Below are positions 57,601-64,000 of a stretch of DNA of 64,000 nt, piece after piece. Under the pieces are notes generated by a model, which ran no database searches, was not told where the DNA came from, and worked only from the letters and a program-made list of their open reading frames with translations. Source of the stretch: Gimesia sp. Its GTDB lineage: Bacteria > Planctomycetota > Planctomycetia > Planctomycetales > Planctomycetaceae. Position numbers and translations under genes: made by a program. The stretch lies in assembly GCF_040219335.1 (NCBI RefSeq), contig NZ_JAVJSQ010000010.1, forward strand, positions 1 through 64,000, read 5' to 3'. Each line of letters opens with the position of its first letter. Within the stretch, counting starts at the first letter, position 1.

Positions 57601-57857
57601 AATCTGTTGGCGAAGGCAGAGACGATCTGGCTGGAATCGCTGCTGAAACAGCGTTAAAAGCCAAGAAGATCATTGATGAAAAGAAAATTCGTGACTGGAC
57701 CGATAACCGGGATGTTGAAAACGCTATTCTGAATGATCTTGATGATCTGATGTTTGCCGCAAAAGGTCGCTACGATTTGCCCCTGACCGGTGATGACATC
57801 GATGAAATTCTTGACGGTATCATTCGAGTAGCCAAACGGCGGGAGGTTCAGAAATGA
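54642..57857 (+). CDS. hsdR: Type I restriction endonuclease HsdR
   Basis: The 1071-residue motor-nuclease has an N-terminal PD-(D/E)XK nuclease (RRPDIVLFVNGIPLAVIECKR near 148-168), a superfamily 2 helicase (Walker A WHTTGSGKSLTM near 340, Walker B LVDESHRSQYG near 440, GFTGTPLL) and the C-terminal helical part that binds HsdM. It is full length with no visible lesion. It starts 5 bases after hsdS and has GGAG upstream. Confidence 0.96.
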   Translation: MAVSEFLEDLVSHLPALQLLQQIGYQYLTPTEALDLRGGKRNRVILESILLDQLRKLNQINFKGQTHDFTESNLKNAVDALTNIPFDGLVKTNEQVFDLLTLGKAQEQTIDGNKRSYTLQYIDWEHPENNVYHIADEFEVERTASHELRRPDIVLFVNGIPLAVIECKRPDEHDAVEVGISQHLRNQRQGEIPGLFVYSQLLGSICQNAGKYATAGTPKKFWSTWKEEYAGDLDVKLAKLINTPLSQEQLGRLFESRKPLIVSKMRETLAAGERFPSPQDRLLYCLFRPERLLEMTLRYIVFDKNQKKVARYQQYFAIGETLGRVTKTKGDEQRPGGVIWHTTGSGKSLTMVMLAKALSMEPSIRNPKVVIVTDRVDLDRQIWKTFLACRKSVERANSGKHLVGLVSQGKADIITTIIDKFETAASSHELKDESNNVFVLVDESHRSQYGLAHAKMKQVFPNACYIGFTGTPLLKKEKSTATKFGGFIHSYPMRKAVEDKAVTPILYEGRMSELHGDQKAIDKWFDRITKDLSDEQKADLKKKFRREEELTKTSERLYEIAFDLLTHFCENYKGTKFKGQFAVSSKAMALKYHQLFEEIGKEYPDRKVSSRVIISPPDTREDNETIEEEDVPEIQQFWKEMMDEFGSEKKYLERTIDDFENKPTPEIIICVDKLLTGFDAPCNTVLYIDKRLRDHNILQAIARVNRLFDGKDFGLVVDYRGIFGALDEAVKQYDSLSGFDEEDLEGTFTNIDEEISNLKERHTNVWSVFKGVQNRQDLEAMQQHLRPEDVRQDFYDALNEFSKTLQLAMSSAKFHEDTPKEIVQNYLSDMKYFRNLRAAVKQRYNESIDYKEYEDQIRNMVDKYIGADEVKRIAEPVNIFEVDNLDEELEGIDGTAAKADYIASRVKKTCHEKMEEDPVLYQRLSEVIDEAIQEYIEIRMSEEAYFQKMFDVWNEAKDQGSSNVPAELRSDPEAKAYFRLFQDGFEKSVGEGRDDLAGIAAETALKAKKIIDEKKIRDWTDNRDVENAILNDLDDLMFAAKGRYDLPLTGDDIDEILDGIIRVAKRREVQK

Positions 57858-58597
57858 CTCCCCGGAACGGAAACACCACCCTACAACCACGGCGACTGGC
57901 AATCCAGTATGGTCGTAAGAAGATCAATTACGATCTTTCTTATTCATCTCGCAAAACATTAGCAATCGACGTTCATCCAGATCTGTCGGTTGTTGTAACT
58001 GCTCCGAAAGATACTGCTGATTCTGCTGTGAAAGAAAAGATGCAGAAACGAGCGTCTTGGATCATTAAACAACAGAGATTCTTTGAAAACTATCTCCCAA
58101 CCATTCCTCCCCGTCGATATGTCAGTGGTGAGTCACATCGATATCTGGGGAGGCAGTACCGTCTACGTGTCCATAAGGGAGATGAAGACACTGTGAAAAT
58201 GGCACGGGGCCAGATCAATGTCTACCTCACCAATCCAAAAGACAAAATCCGCATCAAGCCTCTTGTGGTTAACTGGTTCCGCCAGCGTTCTGAGATCGTA
58301 TTTCGGGAAATATTTGAATCAGTGGTGGCTAAAGCCGTTCGGTATGGGATTGAAGCCGATGACTTCGAGATCCGGCGAATGAGAAATCGCTGGGGTAGTT
58401 GTACGAGAGAAGGTCGAATTCTGTTAAATCCAGACCTGATCATTGCCCCCAAAATGTGCATTGAATATGTAATCGTTCATGAACTCTGCCACCTTCAAGA
58501 ATATAACCATAGTCCAAAATTCTACCGATTACTGAAAAAGAACATGCCGGACTGGGAACAGCGAAGAGAGCGGTTGAATGCTTGTGTGGTGAATTAA
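57854..58597 (+). CDS. YgjP/WLM-type zinc metallopeptidase in the RM operon
   Basis: The 247-residue protein belongs to the YgjP/DUF45 family: EIRRMRNRWGSCTREGRILL, VIVHELCHLQEYNHSPKFY (HExxH with the third ligand His). Its ATG overlaps the hsdR stop (ATGA), with GGGAGG upstream, so it is part of the type I operon. This family is repeatedly found attached to type I systems; whether it processes a restriction subunit is unknown. Confidence 0.88.
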   Translation: MTPRNGNTTLQPRRLAIQYGRKKINYDLSYSSRKTLAIDVHPDLSVVVTAPKDTADSAVKEKMQKRASWIIKQQRFFENYLPTIPPRRYVSGESHRYLGRQYRLRVHKGDEDTVKMARGQINVYLTNPKDKIRIKPLVVNWFRQRSEIVFREIFESVVAKAVRYGIEADDFEIRRMRNRWGSCTREGRILLNPDLIIAPKMCIEYVIVHELCHLQEYNHSPKFYRLLKKNMPDWEQRRERLNACVVN

Positions 58598-58622
58598 CCA
58601 GTCATACGAAGGAATTATTTCT

Positions 58623-61274
58623 GTGACATCGACTACAGATGAATACGAAATCAAAGGCAAAGATTCAGAGGGTAAAGGTATCTTTACCGATGAGGGATTT
58701 ATCGTGAAGAAGGGCTCGATAGCACGGCGAGAAATTGTTCCTTCTGCACAAGACACTGTCCCACCAGTTCACCAGCGTCTCATTACTGAGGGTGTGCTAG
58801 AGGAACAAGGTGATAATCTTCTTTTTGTCAAAGATCATTTGTTTAATTCCCCCAGTGGGGCTGCCGCCGCTATTCTAGGCCGTTCGGCAAACGGTTGGAA
58901 AGAATGGAAGCGAGCTGATGGGCAATCATTGAGTGAGGTCAAACGAATTACAAGAGACAATACAACTCCACTTCTTTATGAAGCGAGTCGTAAACAGATC
59001 ATCGAACGTCACCGACAACTTGAAGACGAAGGAAAACTTAGAACCAATCAGCAGCTTGATAAAGAGTACGCACTATTTAGTGAACGATTTGGTCCGTCGG
59101 TCTTACAAGGGCTCGATGGTGAGGTACTTTTGAACTTAATTCACGATCACAGTGATCGTGACAGCCTCGTTTACTGGCTCGAATTCAAAAACGATGAGGA
59201 ATTTGAAACCCGAAGGTTTGGCAGTATTGCTGGTGGGAGTGCACTGAAATTTCGAATCTTTCGTCGAAAAGAAACTGGAAATTGGCAAGCAGGAAGCAAA
59301 CAGGGAAATCGTCCAGAAGACATCTCGATTGAAGAAGCAATCGTTTATGCTCGTATTCATCGTGATCAGCTAATCAAGGGGTGCGAACTGCTCAATGAAT
59401 TGCCCATAAATGCAACGGACGACGATTATGCAGAGTTTCAAGACCAGATGGACGAGTATGCCCCAGACGTGAGTCGTTTGGCATGGGGGCATAAGTATTT
59501 CAGCCTATTATTTCCTGATAAGCTCGACGATTATCATCGCCCTGATTATCAACACTTTCATCTCTTGAAATTACTTCAATTACCCCCGGAAGGCACAGGT
59601 AGGTATATCTGTGGTGGACGTTTTGTTGCTGCTGCCAACGAAGTCGGTCTCAGTATGAATCATTTAACATCCACATTGAACGCTGTTCACGGTAGATTTC
59701 ATCGCTATTGGCGGATCGGTACAACATCAGGAACGACTGGGACAAGTTACTGGCAGATGATGCGTGAGCGTAGCTGTGTGGCTGTGGGGTGGCCAAAGCT
59801 GGGCGACCTTTCTTGGGTTGAAGCCAAGAAGGAGTCACGTCAGCAATTAAAAGAACTCATAGAAGAAAAATATCCGAGTCATCATACAAAAGTAGGACGT
59901 GAGTGCTCTCAATTTGTTCAGTTTGCCGCTGAGATTGCAGAGGGCGATATTGTTTTAGCGGCTAATGGGATGAAAATTCTTGGGATAGGTCGCGTAGTAG
60001 GGGAATACGAATTCGAAGCTGAATTCGATTTTCCCCACCAGAGAAAAGTTGAGTGGCTGTCCGTTGATGAATGGCAGATGCCTGAATCTAGTGAGGGACT
60101 ACGATCAACAGTTCGTGAACTTCGAAAGTTTAATGATAACCTTTTGCAAATAGAACTTATAATTTATCAAGCCAAGCTAAGAAGCAGAAGTGGAGTTGAG
60201 GAAGCTCCACCAAAAAAGACAATTCGTCTTTCAGGGATTCCCGGTCGCATACAGTCTGTCTTGGATCGAAAAGGCCAAATAATTCTTTATGGTCCTCCCG
60301 GAACTGGAAAAACTTATTGGGCTGAAAAGACTGCGAACGACCTTGCCGCAATCTCTTCCTTTGGAAAGCTATTCGAATCACTCAGCGAGACTGAAAGAAA
60401 GTCCGTTATTGGTGATGGTCAGGAATCTGGACTGGTACGTCTTTGCTGCTTCCATCCTGCCTATGGATACGAAGATTTTATTGAGGGATATCGCCCCGAG
60501 ACCATTAATGGACAGGTTTCCTTTAAACTTAGAGATGGGGTGTTTAAGAAAATGTGTCGGGATGCCACTGACTCTCCCGGACAAAAATTCTATCTGATTG
60601 TAGATGAAATCAATCGAGGTGATATTCCACGAATTTTCGGTGAGCTGCTCACCACAATGGAAAAAGATAAACGTGGCAAGAGAATTGCTTTACCTGTCAG
60701 TCAAGAAATATTTTCCGTGCCTCGCAATGTATTCCTGATAGGCACCATGAACACAGCAGATCGGTCGATTTCGCTGCTCGACGCAGCTCTTCGTCGCAGG
60801 TTCGGCTTTGTCGAGATGATGCCCGATGGGAGAGTTCTCAAAGACTCTTCTGTTTCAGGAATCCCTTTAAGAGCATGGTTTGATGCCCTTAATACTCGAA
60901 TTCGGGAACATGTTGGTCGTGATGCTAGAAACCTCCAGATTGGACACTCTTATTTAATGCAAGGAGGTAGTCCTCTCAAAGACTTTGCATCCTTCAAGCG
61001 TGCCATTCGAGATGACATCATTCCCCTGCTTGAAGAATATTGCTACGAGGACTACACAACACTCGCCACAATTCTTGGAGATCAGCTTGTAGATTCCATG
61101 GAACAACGAATCTGTTCTGATTTGTTTGACGACGGCCAAGAGAGCGACCTCATTCAAGCACTTTTGTCACCCTGCCCTGAAATCTCTACATCTTCCGAAG
61201 CGGTGTCTTCGGAGGAATCTACATATGATTCAGAAGTAGATGAAGACGAGGATGGGATAATAGATGATGAGTAA
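58623..61274 (+). CDS. mcrB: McrB-like GTPase/ATPase with DUF4357 and EVE-like domains
   Basis: The 883-residue protein starts at GTG with AAGGAA upstream. Residues 60-105 match DUF4357 (SGAAAAILGRSANGWKEWK). Residues 355-490 look like an EVE/ASCH-type modified-base reader (YWQMMRERSCVAVGWPKLGD, GDIVLAANGMKILGIGRVVG). The AAA+ motor has Walker A LYGPPGTGKT (about 557), Walker B FYLIVDEINRGDI and the McrB signature GTMNTADRSISLLDAALRRR (about 706). McrB recognises modified DNA and drives McrC. The layered N-terminus suggests a modification-dependent system with its own specificity. Confidence 0.9.
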   Translation: MTSTTDEYEIKGKDSEGKGIFTDEGFIVKKGSIARREIVPSAQDTVPPVHQRLITEGVLEEQGDNLLFVKDHLFNSPSGAAAAILGRSANGWKEWKRADGQSLSEVKRITRDNTTPLLYEASRKQIIERHRQLEDEGKLRTNQQLDKEYALFSERFGPSVLQGLDGEVLLNLIHDHSDRDSLVYWLEFKNDEEFETRRFGSIAGGSALKFRIFRRKETGNWQAGSKQGNRPEDISIEEAIVYARIHRDQLIKGCELLNELPINATDDDYAEFQDQMDEYAPDVSRLAWGHKYFSLLFPDKLDDYHRPDYQHFHLLKLLQLPPEGTGRYICGGRFVAAANEVGLSMNHLTSTLNAVHGRFHRYWRIGTTSGTTGTSYWQMMRERSCVAVGWPKLGDLSWVEAKKESRQQLKELIEEKYPSHHTKVGRECSQFVQFAAEIAEGDIVLAANGMKILGIGRVVGEYEFEAEFDFPHQRKVEWLSVDEWQMPESSEGLRSTVRELRKFNDNLLQIELIIYQAKLRSRSGVEEAPPKKTIRLSGIPGRIQSVLDRKGQIILYGPPGTGKTYWAEKTANDLAAISSFGKLFESLSETERKSVIGDGQESGLVRLCCFHPAYGYEDFIEGYRPETINGQVSFKLRDGVFKKMCRDATDSPGQKFYLIVDEINRGDIPRIFGELLTTMEKDKRGKRIALPVSQEIFSVPRNVFLIGTMNTADRSISLLDAALRRRFGFVEMMPDGRVLKDSSVSGIPLRAWFDALNTRIREHVGRDARNLQIGHSYLMQGGSPLKDFASFKRAIRDDIIPLLEEYCYEDYTTLATILGDQLVDSMEQRICSDLFDDGQESDLIQALLSPCPEISTSSEAVSSEESTYDSEVDEDEDGIIDDE

Positions 61275-62583
61275 AGATGTCGTTTCAATATCTCTATCTG
61301 AATGGGAAACTCAATCACCTGCGATAAGTACGGATTTGGTCGGTTCATTTCTGGACAGTTCCCCCAGTAGTCAGCGAGTGGTCGATGCCTTAAATAGAAG
61401 TCGAATGTTACGACTCACTGAATTGAAAAATGGGACAGAGGTCTCATCTTTTTCTCACGTTGGACGAGTCCGTATTGGCGACTTGAACATCACAATCCTT
61501 CCAAAATTGAAGACGGCTTCTCTACTAAGATTACTTCGCTACGCCTACGGGTTTCGGCGTCTGGAATTGTTCAACGATTCCACTCACCTATTTGACCAGT
61601 GCGGCTTTGAAGACCTACTAATCAGTCAGCTAAACGCCGAGGGGCAGGAGCTTATTTCCCGAGGGCTACAAAAAACATATCTTCGGCAAGATGAGCGACT
61701 GGCTTCCCCCCGAGGACGAATCAATATCGATCGTTTAGCTTTAGACATCGGAACAGCCACTGCTACGCTCCCATGTCAGCATTTTCCACGAATTGAAGAC
61801 ACTCTTCTAAATCGTGTCTTGCTGGCCGGATTGAGGCTTGCAGGATCAATCGCAAGTCTTCTTGATCTACGGCGTGAGTCGAGACGCTTGGCATCATTGA
61901 TGGAAGAACAAGTGTCACGAATCAATCTTGATGCTACAGTCCTAAATCAAGCTGTCACAAGACTAACTCGCCTTTCGACTTCATATACCCCGGCTTTATC
62001 GATCATACGTCTTTTGGTCGAATCTCAAGGGATTGTTTTAGAAGGCCATACTTTAAAGACCACCTTGCCGGGATTCCTGTTCGATATGAATTTGTTCTTT
62101 CAAGCTCTTCTATCCCGATTCCTAAAAGAGAATTTGGTGGATCATACTATTCAGGATGAACACGGGCTAAAAGGGATGATGCGATACAATCCTAAATACA
62201 ATCCACAAAGTAAGCAGTCCCCTACCCCTCGACCAGACTATGCGATCATGCGACAAGGGAAGCTAGTGTCATTATTGGATGCTAAATATCGAGATCTTTG
62301 GGAAAAGTCACTCCCACGTGAGATGCTTTATCAGCTAGTTGTATATGCGATTAGTAATCGGCAGCAATTACAGAGTAGTATTCTGTATCCAACAGAAAAT
62401 CTGCACGCAAAGGAAGCAAGGATTAATGTTTCTGATCCTGTTTACGGTAAACACCTTGGTCAAGTGTGTTTGAGGCCGGTCAATCTAACTCAAATCGAAG
62501 AGCTGGTATCTTCTAGTACGGCTGTAGCTCGAAGAGAGCGAGAGAAGCTGGCAAAACGATTGGCATTTGGAGCAGGTACTTAA
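61264..62583 (+). CDS. mcrC: McrC-like restriction nuclease subunit
   Basis: The 439-residue protein has the McrC core (VGRVRIGDLNITILPKLKTA) and a PD-(D/E)XK centre (RPDYAIMRQGKLVSLLDAKY). It overlaps mcrB by 11 bases. With McrB it would cut DNA carrying modified bases. Full length and intact. Confidence 0.92.
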   Translation: MMSKDVVSISLSEWETQSPAISTDLVGSFLDSSPSSQRVVDALNRSRMLRLTELKNGTEVSSFSHVGRVRIGDLNITILPKLKTASLLRLLRYAYGFRRLELFNDSTHLFDQCGFEDLLISQLNAEGQELISRGLQKTYLRQDERLASPRGRINIDRLALDIGTATATLPCQHFPRIEDTLLNRVLLAGLRLAGSIASLLDLRRESRRLASLMEEQVSRINLDATVLNQAVTRLTRLSTSYTPALSIIRLLVESQGIVLEGHTLKTTLPGFLFDMNLFFQALLSRFLKENLVDHTIQDEHGLKGMMRYNPKYNPQSKQSPTPRPDYAIMRQGKLVSLLDAKYRDLWEKSLPREMLYQLVVYAISNRQQLQSSILYPTENLHAKEARINVSDPVYGKHLGQVCLRPVNLTQIEELVSSSTAVARREREKLAKRLAFGAGT

Positions 62584-62678
62584 ATTGCTATCGAATTATG
62601 GGAATACGGAATGCCAAAGTGTCAATTTTAAGTTGCCGTTGAGTTGCAAATAATATAGAAGCATGAGAAAGCAATTAC

Positions 62679-63476
62679 ATGAGTTTTCATTTCGGAATAC
62701 CTAATAATTCTAAATCTATACAAAATGTAATAAGTCATTACAAAAGATCGGAGTTTTATTCAATCACCCGTTCTACCATTCCACTGCTGTCCTTACTCGC
62801 TCACGATCAAGACACCTTTGACTCCTTGATTTCTGAAATTGAATTTTCTTCTAACTATCATACCTACCTTGAATATACTATTTCTCCGAGACTAGGTAGA
62901 GGGAAGGCCTCCCATACAGATGCTATGTTGATAGCTGGGAACTCGTCACTCGCCATTGAAGCAAAATGGACAGAGGAAATGTATCCGACTGTGAGCGATT
63001 GGATAAAGCAGGGAATAAATAAACAGAACAGAATAGATGTGTTAAATGGATGGCTGACTTGTTTTAACCAACATCTTGGAGAACCATTTGATCCCGATGA
63101 TTTCCTCACTTCTATTTATCAGATGATCCATAGAGCTGCATCGGCGGTCGAAGCAGGTAAAAAACCATCCATTGCTTACTTCTTATTCAAAATGAAATCG
63201 CTCACCAAAGGAGCAACGACTGATGAGATCTCCAAGAAACTCAAGGAATTATGGAATCTCTTAGGTAAACCGAATTCTCTTAACTTCTATGTTGCAGAAA
63301 TTGAAATAGAGCCAACCGATCTTTATGAGAGTTTGCAGGTGGATGCATCCTCTAAGTGTAAGGAAGAGATTTCCGAAACTATCATTGATGCACTCCAAGG
63401 TAATGATGCTCTTTTTAAATATATACCGCGTCCCGTTATCAAAATAGATGATTCTGACCGGGAGGGAGAGTTTTGA
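62679..63476 (+). CDS. PD-(D/E)XK-like hypothetical protein of the defence island
   Basis: The 265-residue protein carries TDAMLIAGNSSLAIEAKWTE, an Asp...ExK arrangement typical of PD-(D/E)XK nucleases, preceded by a Glu in TYLEYTISPRLGRGK. The helical remainder (VLNGWLTCFNQHL, QMIHRAASAVEAGKKPS) has no recognised domain. It starts 95 bases after mcrC and its stop overlaps the start of the next gene. It may form a small two-gene nuclease module. Confidence 0.65.
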   Translation: MSFHFGIPNNSKSIQNVISHYKRSEFYSITRSTIPLLSLLAHDQDTFDSLISEIEFSSNYHTYLEYTISPRLGRGKASHTDAMLIAGNSSLAIEAKWTEEMYPTVSDWIKQGINKQNRIDVLNGWLTCFNQHLGEPFDPDDFLTSIYQMIHRAASAVEAGKKPSIAYFLFKMKSLTKGATTDEISKKLKELWNLLGKPNSLNFYVAEIEIEPTDLYESLQVDASSKCKEEISETIIDALQGNDALFKYIPRPVIKIDDSDREGEF

Positions 63477-64000
63477 GGATTTACGGACTAGATTTCACAA
63501 GTTCTCCCCAAAAAAACAAGCCACTAACCCTCGTGAAATGTACGTTGATAGATTCTTTACTCACAATCGAAAACTTCCATGAATTCGGATCAGATTCTCA
63601 GTCCCCATTTGAAGACTATGGCGATTGGATCAATAGCCGTGGAGAGAAATGGAATGAAAGGGAGTGGATTGCAGGAATAGATTTTCCATTTGGCATGCCC
63701 CAGCTTGCAATAGCCTATTTTGGATGGGCCGATGATTTATCAAAATGTTCTTGGGAGGATTATGTTAAAAAAATCTATATTGCTCATCCGACGTTCTCTA
63801 AATTTTGTAAAGAGGTTACAGACTGGACCTATCCAAATGAGATGAGTGAGGCAGGGAATCCGGTCAAAGTGCAGGCGAAGCGAATCACGGACCAAGTATC
63901 TCGCTCTCAAAGTCCGATGAAGGTGAAGGACAATCCATACCCCGGGGCCATGTTCTACATGGGCTGTAAAGAATTAGTCGAAGCGGATATCTCAATCCCG
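63473..64000 (+). CDS. DUF429-like protein, runs off the right end
   Basis: An open frame of at least 176 codons starts at TTG with GGGAGG a few bases upstream, overlaps the preceding stop (TTGA), and has no stop before the window ends. The sequence IYGLDFTSSP near the start and WIAGIDFPFGMP near residue 80 recall DUF429, an RNase H-like fold with paired Asp residues. The reading frame is unbroken. Identification rests on these two blocks only. Confidence 0.6.
   Translation, partial: MRIYGLDFTSSPQKNKPLTLVKCTLIDSLLTIENFHEFGSDSQSPFEDYGDWINSRGEKWNEREWIAGIDFPFGMPQLAIAYFGWADDLSKCSWEDYVKKIYIAHPTFSKFCKEVTDWTYPNEMSEAGNPVKVQAKRITDQVSRSQSPMKVKDNPYPGAMFYMGCKELVEADISIP

Overview
The window looks like a chromosome segment of a planctomycete, probably of the Gimesia/Rubinisphaera type. 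This is inferred from family features. They include a protein that opens with the planctomycete YHKWLGIP-type DnaJ-like leader (45816-48581), secreted PD40-propeller paralogues, a DUF1080-type 3-keto-glycoside hydrolase domain, an Amt-sensor-kinase fusion and a ThiD2-ThiE fusion. No rRNA, tRNA or CRISPR array was seen, so the organism cannot be fixed further.

Region A, about 1-14543, is a GC-richer, housekeeping-like backbone: cstA (pyruvate/peptide uptake), csrA, a SAM methyltransferase, clpC, a Clp_N-ThiD2-ThiE fusion, a tRNA-dihydrouridine synthase, a hybrid ammonium sensor kinase and the 3' half of comM. comM is cut just upstream of its Walker A motif at about 14543. To the right the sequence becomes visibly more A+T-rich and the gene content turns accessory, so this is taken as the left edge of an integrated island that continues past the right end of the window.

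Region B, 14.5-21.3 kb, has small unknown genes, a 130-bp multi-stem inverted-repeat element, a coiled-coil/zinc-ribbon membrane gene pair and two tandem secreted propeller paralogues. Region C, 21.3-25.2 kb, is a decaying mercury-resistance locus: ynfA, a frameshifted and deleted merA remnant, a CopZ-MerT-HMA fusion and divergent merR with an over-spaced promoter, then a second merR with two tiny Cys-rich proteins. Region D, 25.6-31.2 kb, resembles plasmid or integrative-element cargo: a serine recombinase, ArdC antirestriction, a P-loop ATPase, DUF6927 and other mobile-element families, plus an alpha carbonic anhydrase. A motif with plus-strand consensus TTGCGGGTGTC is scattered through it in one orientation.

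Region E, 31.5-49.2 kb, holds a large LRR-Roc-COR GTPase followed by a small membrane protein, several unknown genes, an orphan LuxR-type response regulator, a HEAT protein, a GC-richer rclR/rclC-like pair, a cold-shock protein, a DUF6933-GIY-YIG fusion, an LRR lipoprotein, a secreted thermonuclease, a DnaJ-like/propeller/DUF1080 protein and degenerate copies of the last two.

Region F, 49.2-64 kb, is a dense defence island: a ParB-methyltransferase overlapping a DUF3883 nuclease-like gene, a NERD-domain membrane protein, a complete type I restriction-modification operon with a half-length HsdS and a YgjP-type metallopeptidase, McrB and McrC, then a PD-(D/E)XK-like gene overlapping a DUF429-like gene that runs off the end. 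The strongest candidates for something undescribed are the Roco gene with its membrane neighbour, the ParB-MTase/DUF3883 pair, the last two overlapping genes, and the dispersed GACACCCGCAA motif with its associated hairpin.
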